A stretch of 17,375 nucleotides of DNA from AP-16 sp036395835 (GCA_036395835.1 DASWCW010000013.1:1-17375), one strand, 5' to 3'. Positions 1 through 9,355 are shown, counted from the stretch's first letter. Translations and numbers: made by a program. The notes: generated by a model from the letters alone, not told the origin.

Positions 1-1182
1 ATCGCGGACGCGGCGGGCAGTCGCAAGCCGTGGATCGCCGGATTCTCCACGCTGCTGCTCGGCGCCTCCGCGCTGCTGTGGTTCGGCAGGCCGGCGGATG
101 CTTCGAGCATCGTGCCGGTGCTCGGCGCGTTCGCGCTCGGCGCCGTCGGCGCGCAATGCGCGCTGGTGTTCTTCAACAGCATGATGCCCGCCTTGGTGCC
201 GGCCGAGCGGCTCGGCCGGCTGTCCGGCACCGCGTGGGGCGTCGCCTATGTGGGCGGCCTGATCAGCCTCGTGGTCACGCTTGGTTTGCTCGCCGCCAGT
301 CCGGTGACCGGCAAGACGCTGCTCGGCTTTGCGCCGATCTTCGGTCTTGACCCGCTTTCCCACGAGGGCGACCGCGCCACCGGGCCGTTCACGGCGCTTT
401 GGCTCTTGGCGTTCGCGTGGCCGCTGTTCGCCTTCACGCCCGACCGGCCGCGGCAGCGCGGCATTCGCGACGCGCTGCGCAGCGGGCTCGCGACGCTGGC
501 GCATACGCTGCGCCATCTGCCCCGCGAGCGCGATCTCGCGCTGTTCCTGCTCGCCAACATGATCTGTGCCGATGGCCTGGTCGCGCTGTTCGCATTCGGG
601 GGCATCTATGCGGCCGGCACGTTCGGTTGGGGCACCATTCAGATCGGGACGTTCGGCATCCTGCTGACCGTCACGGGCTCGATCGGCGCTTTTGTGGGCG
701 GCAAGCTCGACGACCGCTACGGTCCCAAGCGGGTGATCCTCGGCTGTCTCATCATCCTGATCGGGTCGGCGGCGGCGATTCTCACGATCGATTCCGACCG
801 CATCGGCTTCATAGCGGTCACGCCGCCGGCGCCCGGCGAGGCGCTCTATGCATCCACCGCCGAGCGCGCCTATGTGGCGATCGGGCTCCTGATCGGCGCC
901 GTCGCCGGACCCGTGCAGGCCGCCGCGCGCTCGCTGTTGGCGCGGCTCGCGCCCGCGGACCGCATCACGCAATTCTTCGGGCTGTTCGCGCTGTCGGGAA
1001 AAATCACCTCGTTCGTCGGCCCGCTGCTCGTCGGCGTCGTGACGGCCGCGACCGCGAGCCAGAAGGCCGGCATGGCTGTGCTGCTCGCCTTCTTCGCCGT
1101 CGGCGCGCTGGTGCTCTCCCGCGTCAATCCCTCCCCGGCCGGAGAGGGTGGCCGCCGCGGGCGGTCGGGTGGGGCGGATTGA
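1..1182 (+). CDS. MFS transporter, UMF1 (Atg22-like) family, 5' end missing
   Basis: The reading frame is open from base 1 and stops with TGA at 1180-1182, giving 393 residues without a start, so the N-terminal helices lie outside the window. Hydrophobic helices alternate with short charged loops, as in a 12-TM major facilitator. The helix pair near residues 200-250 is followed by a DDRYGPKR loop, a typical MFS intracellular signature. The stretch around residues 300-345 (QAAARSLLARLAP, then FFGLFALSGKITSFVGPLLVG) is the hallmark of the UMF1 family related to Atg22. The role is inner-membrane transport; the substrate of bacterial UMF1 proteins is not established and nothing here reveals it. 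The last ~17 residues (PSPAGEGGRRGRSGGAD) are not membrane protein sequence but a translated palindromic repeat, so the ancestral end was probably near residue 375. It converges on purH. Confidence 0.88.
   Translation: MADAAGSRKPWIAGFSTLLLGASALLWFGRPADASSIVPVLGAFALGAVGAQCALVFFNSMMPALVPAERLGRLSGTAWGVAYVGGLISLVVTLGLLAASPVTGKTLLGFAPIFGLDPLSHEGDRATGPFTALWLLAFAWPLFAFTPDRPRQRGIRDALRSGLATLAHTLRHLPRERDLALFLLANMICADGLVALFAFGGIYAAGTFGWGTIQIGTFGILLTVTGSIGAFVGGKLDDRYGPKRVILGCLIILIGSAAAILTIDSDRIGFIAVTPPAPGEALYASTAERAYVAIGLLIGAVAGPVQAAARSLLARLAPADRITQFFGLFALSGKITSFVGPLLVGVVTAATASQKAGMAVLLAFFAVGALVLSRVNPSPAGEGGRRGRSGGAD
1129..1174 (+). repeat. Two-hairpin palindromic intergenic repeat, copy 1, inside the MFS 3' end
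   Basis: Bases 1129-1148 form a 20-bp near-perfect palindrome (CCCTCCCCGG / CCGGAGAGGG, one mismatched pair). It is followed by a second stem, GCCGCC (1151-1156) with GGCGGT (1160-1165), and a G-rich tail to 1174. A second copy of the same architecture lies at 13592-13630. Rhizobiales genomes are rich in short dispersed palindromes of this look, starting with a CCTCTCC-type arm. Unusually, this copy lies in frame inside a coding region and encodes its C-terminus. It could also fold at the end of the mRNA and act as a stabiliser or weak terminator; that is inference. Confidence 0.6.
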
Positions 1183-1228
1183 TTTTCCTCTGTTGCGCAT
1201 CGAGCCGCCCGGGCTGGAATCATGTCGG
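1175..1228 (-). pseudogene. Decayed ~50-bp copy of the purH 3' coding region
   Basis: This stretch aligns with bases 1461-1510 inside purH, in the same orientation. The core is near-identical: 1195-1228 against 1479-1510 matches at 30 of 34 columns by eye, with two single-base insertions and two substitutions. The similarity continues leftwards more weakly through TTCCTC to CGGAT. In purH this region encodes the conserved VIQPGGSMRDE segment; here the insertions break the frame. The MFS stop codon (1180-1182) falls inside the copy. The rest of the gap, 1229-1400, is locally AT-richer, contains the 10-bp palindrome CCAGGCCTGG (1375-1384), and shows no credible gene or classical terminator. Confidence 0.45.
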
Positions 1229-1400
1229 ACCGCGCCGCATGGCGGTTTCTTCGCTTTAAAATTGCGAGTAATAGTTGCTGCAGCCACAAGCCGCATTTTG
1301 ACGAAATGAATGGGGTTAAATCATTGATCCAAATGCTGGTATGCCAAAAGGCCGCATACGGATTCCGCAGCCTGCCAGGCCTGGTATCGGCAAAGCGAGG

Positions 1401-2993
1401 TTAATGCCGAAAATGCCGCACGCCGGTGAACACCATGGCGATGCCGTGCGCATCGGCAGCCCGGATCACTTCCTCGTCGCGCATCGAGCCGCCGGGCTGG
1501 ATCACGGCGGTCGCACCCGCCTCGATCGCCACCAGAAGCCCGTCCGCGAACGGGAAGAACGCGTCGGACGCGACCACCGAGCCTCGGGTCGCGGGCGCGG
1601 CAAGTCCTGCCGCCCTCGCCGCGTCCTCGGCCTTGCGGGCGGCGATGCGCGCGGCATCGACGCGGCTCATCTGTCCGGCGCCGATGCCGACGGTGGCGCG
1701 GCCCTTGGCATATACGATGGTGTTCGACTTGACGTGCTTGGCCACCCGGAAGGCGAAGCGCAGATCGTCGAGCTCGGCCGCGGTGGGCGCGCGCTTGGTG
1801 ACAGTCCGCAATTGCATCTCGTCGACCACCGCATTGTCGCGCGACTGCACCAGAAAACCGCCGGCGACGGATTTGACCAGCGTCCCGGCTGCGCGCGGAT
1901 CGGGCACGCCGCCGGCGAGCAGCAGGCGCAAATTCTTCTTGGCGCCCACGATGCCGATCGCCTCCTCGCTTGCCTGCGGCGCGATGATCACCTCGGTGAA
2001 GATCTCGGTGATGGCGCGCGCCGCCTCGGCGTCGAGTTTTTGGTTGAGCGCGACGATGCCGCCGTAGGCCGACACCGGATCGCAGGCGAGCGCCTTGCGG
2101 TAGGCATCGACGAGATCTGCGCCTTCGGCGACCCCGCACGGATTGGCGTGCTTGACGATCACGCAGGCGGCGCTGCGCCCCGCGTCGAACTCGGCGAGGC
2201 ATTCATACGCCGCGTCGGTGTCGTTGAGATTGTTGTAGGAGAGCTGCTTGCCCTGGACCTGGCGCGCGGTCGCGACGCCGAAGCGCTGCTCCGCCGTGCG
2301 GTAGAACGCGGCGGATTGATGCGGATTCTCGCCGTAGCGCAAGGCTTCGATGAGCCGCCCCGAGAACGTGCGCCAGGCCGGCGCCGGGTCGGCGAGCGCT
2401 TCGGCGAACCAGGCCGCGATCGCCGCGTCATAGGCGGCGGTGCGCGCGAACGCCTTGGCGGCAAACCGCGCGCGCAGGTCGAGACGGGTCGCGCCGGCTT
2501 GCGCCGATAGTTCGGCCAGCACGGCTCGGTAATCGTCCGGATCGACCACGACCAGAACATCGGCGTGGTTCTTCGCCGCGGCCCGGATCATGGCGGGGCC
2601 GCCGATGTCGATGTTCTCGACGCACCCGGCGAACGCGCTGCCTTTGGCGACCGCCGCCTCGAACGGATAAAGATTAACGACGAGGAGATCGATCGCCGCG
2701 ATGCCGTGCGTCTCCATCGCGGCGCGATGGCGCGGATCGTCGCGGATCGCCATCAGGCCGCCGTGCACCTTCGGGTGCAGCGTCTTGACCCTGCCGTCCA
2801 TCATCTCGGGGAAGCCGGTGAGATCCGAGACTTCGCGCACCGCAAGCCCGGCTTCGGTCAGCGCCTTGCGCGTGCCGCCGGTCGAGATGAGCTCGACGTT
2901 TCGATCGGCGAGCACGCGGGCAAATTCGACGAGCCCGGTCTTGTCGGAAACCGAGAGCAGGGCACGGGCGATGGGACGCAAGCGCTCGTTCAT
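1401..2993 (-). CDS. purH: Bifunctional AICAR formyltransferase / IMP cyclohydrolase PurH
   Basis: PurH catalyses the last two steps of de novo purine synthesis: formylation of AICAR with 10-formyl-THF, then ring closure to IMP, in the cytosol. The 530 residues match the family length. The N-terminal MGS-like cyclohydrolase domain (about 8-145) shows SVSDKTGL, STGGT, DGRVKTLHPKVHGG and the ENIDIGGPAMIRAAAKN block. The transformylase domain follows, with GENPHQSA (221-228), NNLNDTDAA and the catalytic pair K281-H282 in VKHANPCG; it ends with the usual FRH. The ATG at 2993 is chosen because RPIARALLSVSDKTGL begins at the right distance from it; a longer frame back to a TTG at 3074 adds unconserved residues. 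The Shine-Dalgarno is weak. A TTGACG -35-like hexamer lies at 3069-3074 (minus strand) without a good -10. It follows the heparinase-like gene by 102 bp and is probably co-transcribed. Confidence 0.97.
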   Translation of the reverse strand: MNERLRPIARALLSVSDKTGLVEFARVLADRNVELISTGGTRKALTEAGLAVREVSDLTGFPEMMDGRVKTLHPKVHGGLMAIRDDPRHRAAMETHGIAAIDLLVVNLYPFEAAVAKGSAFAGCVENIDIGGPAMIRAAAKNHADVLVVVDPDDYRAVLAELSAQAGATRLDLRARFAAKAFARTAAYDAAIAAWFAEALADPAPAWRTFSGRLIEALRYGENPHQSAAFYRTAEQRFGVATARQVQGKQLSYNNLNDTDAAYECLAEFDAGRSAACVIVKHANPCGVAEGADLVDAYRKALACDPVSAYGGIVALNQKLDAEAARAITEIFTEVIIAPQASEEAIGIVGAKKNLRLLLAGGVPDPRAAGTLVKSVAGGFLVQSRDNAVVDEMQLRTVTKRAPTAAELDDLRFAFRVAKHVKSNTIVYAKGRATVGIGAGQMSRVDAARIAARKAEDAARAAGLAAPATRGSVVASDAFFPFADGLLVAIEAGATAVIQPGGSMRDEEVIRAADAHGIAMVFTGVRHFRH

Positions 2994-3078
2994 CGGAGCA
3001 ACGAAGATCTGAATGCCGGGGCCGGGCGGTAGCACGAATCGCCGCGCGTTCAAACCGCGCAGCGCTTGCGTCAACAGC

Positions 3079-3100
3079 CGCGATTTACACGCGATTTACA
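3079..3100. repeat. Perfect 11-bp tandem duplication at the stop of the heparinase-like gene
   Basis: CGCGATTTACA occurs twice without a gap (3079-3089 and 3090-3100). The right copy contains the TAA stop of the minus-strand heparinase-like gene (3096-3098) and its last coding bases; the left copy is entirely in the 3' spacer. The likely origin is a short slippage duplication; the reading frame is not affected. Confidence 0.85.
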
Positions 3101-4871
3101 GCGGCAGCTCGAGCTCCTCGGCGTCGCGGCGCTGCCCGAGCGCGCTGATGTCCCCATGCAGGAAGGTCCAGCGCACGCTCTGCACCTTTCGGGCGCGGCC
3201 GTAGATCACGAGCTGCGTCGTGCGGCGGGGTCCCTCGCGGCCGGCGAGATAGACGCTCTCCTCGAGCTCGATCGAATCCTCGTAAGCGCTGAACGTCCAG
3301 ATTTCGCGGTTCGGCAGCATCAGCATGGCGCCGTGGCCGTCGGTCAGCCGGTTCGCCCTGACCGCCGGATGCAAATGGAAGCGCACCGCAAACGCGTCGC
3401 GGCGTCCGCTCGGCAGCTTGTCGCCGTGCGCCGGCAGGAACCGGTCCTCGCCGTCGAGCCGGCTGCCATCCCCCGCCAACCGCAGCGAACGTTGGTGCAC
3501 GACCCCGAACCGCCCGGCGTAGCCGTCGTGGGAAGCCCGCACCTGGACGGCTTCCTCGCGGTCCTGGCGCGAGACCGACACTTCGGCCGGGCCCTCGATG
3601 ACCGACGCGCCGAGAAACCGCTGCAGCGGACCGGGGCCCAGGAATTGGCACGACGACACGTCGTTGAACGTCACCGTCGAATGCGCGGCCGTCGCGCGGG
3701 CGACCGGCCGCCAGCTCTCCCGGCTGGTGGGCGGCAATCCGCAATTCACTACGATCCGGTGCTGGCTCGAGGAGAGCTCGAACGACAGAAAACCGGCGTG
3801 CGCCTCCTGGCTCACGCCGACCGGAGGCGCTCGACCGGTATCGGCGATCACCAGCAGCGCGCCGGCCTGCATGCGCTGGTACCCGCTGTGCGGCGCATTG
3901 GCGAGCGGCGCGCCGCGCGCGTCGTCATAGGCGAGCACGGTGGCCAGCAAGTCCGGCGCGGTCGGGCCCATGCCGTTGAAGAGCGCGAAATTGCCGTCGC
4001 CGTGTCGGAAGAAACGCAGCATCGGCATCATGCGGTCGATGGCGTTGAGCAGCGGCGGCGGCGGCGGCACGTTGCGGGCTGCGAACGCCTGCTTGAGCGG
4101 CAACAGGTCGAGCAGGAGTTCGATCAGCGCCGCGGGATTGCGGCTGATGTGGCCGCCGTCCGGCAGGATCTGCCGCTCGAGCTCCTCCATGAGCCGCCGG
4201 CTCATCGGCTTGAGCATCCGGGTCTGTCCGGCGATGCACAGCGCCGCATAGGTCAGCGCGACCATGGCTTGGAGCCGCGGCAGCCCGTCCCGCGTCGACG
4301 CCAGCGTGCGCCGCAAATAACGGACCTGGCGGGTGAGATTGCGGATGAAGCGCCGGTAGAACGTCGCGTCGGATTCCTGCAGCACCAACGGCGCCTGAGA
4401 CAGCCATGAGATGATCCGCCGCGCCACGATCTCGGGCCGCCACGCCAGCGAATTCCAGGATCCCTGCAGCGTGATCCAATCGGCCACCAGCGCGCGGGCA
4501 TGACCGCGGGTGATGCTGGAATCGGCGGCGCGCAGATGCCGGAGCCAGCCGAAGCCGAGCAGCATGTCCACCCATTCATCGGACGGGGGGTCCATTTGGA
4601 ACGGCGAGCGGCCGTCGCAGACCACGATCTTGCCCGCGAAAGCAAAACGGCCGGCATAAATCTCGCTCGCCCGGGTCGGGTCGGCGGTGCGCAGGTCCTG
4701 GGGCGCGATCAGCAGGCGGTCGGCGCTACCGGGAAAGAAATTCCAGCGAAACACCGGATGCGCGTTGAGCCGAGCCAGGAAGGTGCGGAGCGCGCGGCTC
4801 GCCGCGAACAGCGAGAGCCTCGTACGCTCGACGATGGACCCCCGGGAAATGACCAAGCTCCCCTCTTGCAT
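3096..4871 (-). CDS. Heparinase II/III family protein
   Basis: The 591-residue protein resembles heparinase II/III-like polysaccharide lyases of alphaproteobacteria. The N-terminal two thirds are helical, as in an alpha/alpha toroid, with conserved blocks LLIAPQDLRTADPTRASEIY (53-72), FGWLRHLRA (107-115), WRPEIVARRIISWLSQAPL (144-162) and ILPDGGHISRNPAALIELLL (235-254). The C-terminal part, from about residue 330, is beta-rich as in the heparinase II/III C-terminal domain. No signal peptide is evident, so periplasmic action cannot be claimed. The substrate is unknown; an acidic cell-surface polysaccharide is family-based inference only. I chose ATG 4871, preceded by GGGAG at a rather long spacing. 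A TTG at 4976 would add 35 residues, but that stretch overlaps a hairpin and lacks conserved blocks. It lies between rsmB and purH, a conserved Rhizobiales order. Confidence 0.85.
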   Translation of the reverse strand: MQEGSLVISRGSIVERTRLSLFAASRALRTFLARLNAHPVFRWNFFPGSADRLLIAPQDLRTADPTRASEIYAGRFAFAGKIVVCDGRSPFQMDPPSDEWVDMLLGFGWLRHLRAADSSITRGHARALVADWITLQGSWNSLAWRPEIVARRIISWLSQAPLVLQESDATFYRRFIRNLTRQVRYLRRTLASTRDGLPRLQAMVALTYAALCIAGQTRMLKPMSRRLMEELERQILPDGGHISRNPAALIELLLDLLPLKQAFAARNVPPPPPLLNAIDRMMPMLRFFRHGDGNFALFNGMGPTAPDLLATVLAYDDARGAPLANAPHSGYQRMQAGALLVIADTGRAPPVGVSQEAHAGFLSFELSSSQHRIVVNCGLPPTSRESWRPVARATAAHSTVTFNDVSSCQFLGPGPLQRFLGASVIEGPAEVSVSRQDREEAVQVRASHDGYAGRFGVVHQRSLRLAGDGSRLDGEDRFLPAHGDKLPSGRRDAFAVRFHLHPAVRANRLTDGHGAMLMLPNREIWTFSAYEDSIELEESVYLAGREGPRRTTQLVIYGRARKVQSVRWTFLHGDISALGQRRDAEELELPL

Positions 4872-4954
4872 TGCAACCAGATACTCCCGCCGTGCCCACA
4901 GTACCCTTAACACTGCGACAGCGGTAAACGAACCGGAGGCTGGCCCCCCGCGCT

Positions 4955-4982
4955 CCTGCCCAAGGGCGTACGCCAAGGCAGG
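4955..4982 (-). other. Stem-loop between rsmB and the heparinase-like gene
   Basis: CCTGCC (4955-4960) pairs with GGCAGG (4977-4982) around a perfect inner palindrome GGCGTACGCC (4965-4974). It lies in the 174-bp gap downstream of rsmB and about 84 bases upstream of the chosen heparinase start. No U-tract follows it on the minus strand, so it is not a classical intrinsic terminator. It may be an attenuator, mRNA-processing structure or protein-binding palindrome. Its presence argues that 4872-4985 is non-coding. Confidence 0.5.
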
Positions 4983-5045
4983 CTGATCAAGCCTTTAGGC
5001 CGAAACCATGGTTAGGAGTCTAAATTCGCGTTTTTTGGAGCCCCG

Positions 5046-6386
5046 TCAGGTCCGCTCGATGCGCGCGGCATAGAAGCCGTCGAGCCCGGCCCAGTGGACA
5101 TCCGGGCCGGCGAGATGGCAGGGCAGCGTGCGCAGGTCGCCCGCGGGGCTCACGAGCTCGGCCAATCCTGCGACTTCGTCGGGGCGAATGGCACGGCGTT
5201 GCAGGCCGGGGCACCGAGCCAGCAGTGCGGCGATCTGCTCTTCGTTCTCCTCGGGCTCGAGCGAGCAGGTGCAGTAGACCAATGTGCCGGCGGGTCTGAG
5301 CATCGCAGCCGCCCGGTCGAGCAAACGGCGCTGCAGCTCGACGAGCGGCTCGATATCGCTTGACCGTTTGAGCCATGGAATATCGGGGTGGCGCCGGATC
5401 GTTCCAGTCGACAGGCAGGGCGCGTCGAGCAGCACCGCCTCGAAGTCTCCGCCCTGCCATTCGGCCACGTCGGCCGCAACGGTTTCGGCGCGCAGCCCCA
5501 GCCTTGCCAGATTGTCCCGCAGCCGGGCGAGCCGCGCCGGCGCGCGGTCGACCGCCGTCACTTGCGCGCCCATCGCCGCGAGCTGCGCGGTCTTGCCGCC
5601 CGGGGCCGCGCAAAGGTCGGCAATCCTGCGGCCGCGCACATCGCCCAACAACCGCGCCGGCAGCGCCGCCGCGGCGTCCTGGACCCACCAGGCGCCCTCG
5701 TCATAGCCGGGAAGCGCGGAAATGCGCCCCTGCGCGAGGCTGCGAACGGACCCGGTGGGCAGCACGCGGCCGCGCAGGCGGGCTGCCCAGGCTTCCGGAT
5801 CTGCCTTCACGCTCAAATCGAGCGGCGGCTCGACCGCATGCATTTCGCCGATCGCGCGCGCGGTTGCGACCCCATAGTTGCGCGCCCAGCGGGAGATCAG
5901 CCATTCGGGTGTGTCGAGCGCGGTCGCGTCGAGCGCGTCGAGCATCGCCGCGCCCTCCCGCGCCAGGCGCCGAAGCACGGCGTTGACCACGCCGGCATAG
6001 CGCGCGGCTCTGCGATCCGCCTGGACCAGGCGTACTGCCAGATCGACCGCGGCATGGTCCGGGATCTCGAGCCAGAGAACCTGGGCGGCGCCGATCAGCA
6101 GCACCGCTTCGAGCCGCGGCGCGTCGGCGGGAAGCCCGCGATCGAGCGCGGCCGCCAGCAGCGCCCGCAGGGTGCCGAGCCGGCGCAATGCCGTGCCGAG
6201 GAGCTTACGCACCAGGGCGCGATCGCGATCCGCGAGCGCGGAGAGCCGAGGATGCGCCTGCGGACCGTCGAGCTGCTCGTCGAGCGGCCGGTGCCGCCGC
6301 AACACGCCTTCGAGAATTTCGATCGCAATCCGGCGCGCCGCCAAACCGGGCACTTCCGCGGAAATCGTGGTTCGGGCAGGAGCCAT
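5046..6386 (-). CDS. rsmB: 16S rRNA m5C967 methyltransferase RsmB
   Basis: This cytosolic RsmB/NOP2-family enzyme transfers methyl from SAM to C5 of a 16S rRNA cytosine (C967 in E. coli). The 446 residues carry an N-terminal NusB-like RNA-binding domain (about 15-145, with RDRALVRKLLGTALRRLG and ARYAGVVNAVLRR). A Rossmann methyltransferase domain follows: motif I DLCAAPGGKTAQLA (257-270), motif IV DAPCLSTGTIRRHPD (321-335, Cys324 for product release) and motif VI YCTCSLEPEENEEQ (371-384, nucleophile Cys374). Both catalytic cysteines are present. The ATG at 6386 has no obvious Shine-Dalgarno and sits directly behind a hairpin. A start at the TTG 15 codons in is possible, but the EVPGLAARR block favours the ATG. 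It lies 73 bp behind the L,D-transpeptidase gene and ahead of the heparinase-like gene. Confidence 0.95.
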   Translation of the reverse strand: MAPARTTISAEVPGLAARRIAIEILEGVLRRHRPLDEQLDGPQAHPRLSALADRDRALVRKLLGTALRRLGTLRALLAAALDRGLPADAPRLEAVLLIGAAQVLWLEIPDHAAVDLAVRLVQADRRAARYAGVVNAVLRRLAREGAAMLDALDATALDTPEWLISRWARNYGVATARAIGEMHAVEPPLDLSVKADPEAWAARLRGRVLPTGSVRSLAQGRISALPGYDEGAWWVQDAAAALPARLLGDVRGRRIADLCAAPGGKTAQLAAMGAQVTAVDRAPARLARLRDNLARLGLRAETVAADVAEWQGGDFEAVLLDAPCLSTGTIRRHPDIPWLKRSSDIEPLVELQRRLLDRAAAMLRPAGTLVYCTCSLEPEENEEQIAALLARCPGLQRRAIRPDEVAGLAELVSPAGDLRTLPCHLAGPDVHWAGLDGFYAARIERT

Positions 6387-6391
6387 GGGCA

Positions 6392-6418
6392 GACGACGGA
6401 TATAGCAACTCCGTCGTC
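6392..6418 (-). promoter_or_regulatory. Perfect 8-bp hairpin ending 5 bases before the rsmB start codon
   Basis: GACGACGG (6392-6399) and CCGTCGTC (6411-6418) are exact reverse complements around an 11-base loop. In the minus-strand transcript the hairpin ends five bases before the rsmB ATG, where a ribosome-binding site would lie, and no Shine-Dalgarno is visible between it and the start. It could lower or regulate rsmB translation, or be a weak terminator for the transpeptidase gene. No U-tract follows. Confidence 0.45.
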
Positions 6419-6459
6419 CGCGGTCTGTTCTGTCCTCGGCCTTGCGTCCTGTGCGGCGG

Positions 6460-6981
6460 CTATCGCGTGACGATCACCGGCGTGCCGACGCTCACCCGTC
6501 CAAACAAGTCGCTGATGTCCTGATTGTACATGCGGATGCAGCCGTACGACACGAAGCCCCCGACCGACGACGGCACGTTCGTGCCGTGGATGGCGTATTG
6601 CCCGCCGTTGAGGGTCATCGCCGCCACACCCATCGGGTTTCTGGGAGATCCGCCGGGAATCACGTCCGGGATGTTCGGCTTGTCATGCTTGACGTCGGCC
6701 GGAGGCGACCAGGCCGGATGCAGATATTTGCCGTCAATCATCGTTTGACCGGCCCATTGCTTGCCGGGCTTGCCCACGCCGACCGGATAGCGGATCGCGC
6801 GCCCATCGCCGAGTACATAATACAGCCGCCGCTCGCCGGTCCTGATCACGATCGAGCCCGCCGCCGCGGCATTGTCCCGGAACGAGACCATCTCGCGGGC
6901 CTCGGCGGGCGCCGGCCCGACGAGCAGGATCGCCCCGATCGCCGCGGTGCCCGCAAGCGAACCCAGCAAGTTCTGAATCAT
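6460..6981 (-). CDS. L,D-transpeptidase (YkuD domain), exported
   Basis: The 173-residue precursor starts with a signal peptide: MIQNLLGSLAG, a hydrophobic core, and AEA as likely cleavage site near residues 26-28. The YkuD domain fills the rest. The catalytic motif is seen as H132-G-T followed by S145-Y-G-C148-I-R150-M, with Cys148 the expected nucleophile. Such enzymes act in the periplasm, forming 3-3 cross-links in peptidoglycan or attaching proteins to it; the sequence does not tell which. The ATG at 6981 is chosen because GAGGG lies five bases upstream and the signal peptide begins at once; the frame runs on to 7101, but that part looks non-coding. A weak promoter-like TTGGCT - 17 bases - CGCTAT lies upstream in the gap. 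The next gene in the same direction is rsmB. Confidence 0.93.
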   Translation of the reverse strand: MIQNLLGSLAGTAAIGAILLVGPAPAEAREMVSFRDNAAAAGSIVIRTGERRLYYVLGDGRAIRYPVGVGKPGKQWAGQTMIDGKYLHPAWSPPADVKHDKPNIPDVIPGGSPRNPMGVAAMTLNGGQYAIHGTNVPSSVGGFVSYGCIRMYNQDISDLFGRVSVGTPVIVTR

Positions 6982-7344
6982 GGAAGCCCTCACGCCTCGC
7001 GCATTCGACGCTGCGTGACAACGCGGTCGAATGCAGAAGGTTGCGATGATAGCGCCGGCTCGAATTACTTCAGCCAAAACCTGCAGACAGCGTAAATTCA
7101 AACTAAAATGCCGTGCGCTGGCCAGCCGTCGCGGCGGTTTCGCAGCAATTAATTGTTAAGTGTGCTCTGACCGCCACAGTCCGGCGGTACGATGTGTGCC
7201 ACGGGGGACACGCGGTCGAAGCCTGCGGCCTCCGCAACGCGACGAGCCCCGGAAAGAGCTACGGCGAGAGCGAGCCGGCTTGAGCCTCGCGACCGGATCA
7301 GGCCGCCAAGCGTCCGGCGCCGTTCGCGCATCGGACGACCGGGA
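6982..7344. other. 363-bp intergenic region between acs and the L,D-transpeptidase gene
   Basis: No credible gene is present. The acs-proximal half (7190-7344) is GC-rich, with a hairpin at 7270-7290 (GCGAG...CTCGC) and one at 7224-7236 (TGCGG CCT CCGCA). A further stem ACCGCC...GGCGGT lies at 7170-7188. None has a U-tract, so the acs terminator is not clear. The perfect palindrome CAATTAATTG at 7146-7155 sits in an AT-rich patch and could be a regulator site. The transpeptidase promoter is expected in 7000-7110. A 60-codon frame at 7149-7331 (-) has no ribosome-binding site and no recognisable features. Confidence 0.6.
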
Positions 7345-9300
<1,956 letters not shown>

Positions 9301-9320
9301 GATCTACCCCTAGCGGTGAA

Positions 9321-9335
9321 TGGCCGATGCGGCCA
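9321..9335 (-). promoter_or_regulatory. Inverted repeat in the acs leader
   Basis: TGGCCG (9321-9326) and CGGCCA (9330-9335) form a perfect 6-bp inverted repeat around ATG, between the promoter candidate and the acs ribosome-binding site. It could be an operator or leader hairpin. The arms are short and GC-rich, so chance is a real alternative. Confidence 0.3.
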
Positions 9336-9355
9336 AAGGCGTTTCCTCGGCCGCC

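Noticed and set aside
1222..1404. A 60-codon frame in the MFS-purH gap
   Set aside because: No ribosome-binding site or recognisable motif. It starts in the purH-like remnant and ends on the purH stop; I treat the gap as non-coding.
3066..4409. A 447-codon plus-strand frame opposite the heparinase-like gene, and similar frames opposite purH and rsmB
   Set aside because: These are shadow frames of well-supported minus-strand genes and show no family motifs.
4872..4976. N-terminal extension of the heparinase-like gene to a TTG
   Set aside because: No conserved blocks occur in the extension, it overlaps a perfect hairpin, and the distance from the ATG at 4871 to the first conserved block (about 52 residues) looks right for the family from memory.
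6982..7101. 40-residue N-terminal extension of the L,D-transpeptidase
   Set aside because: The internal ATG has a good ribosome-binding site and begins a proper signal peptide; the extension would bury that signal.
7149..7331. A 60-codon minus-strand frame downstream of acs
   Set aside because: It lacks a Shine-Dalgarno and any known motif, and overlaps several hairpins.
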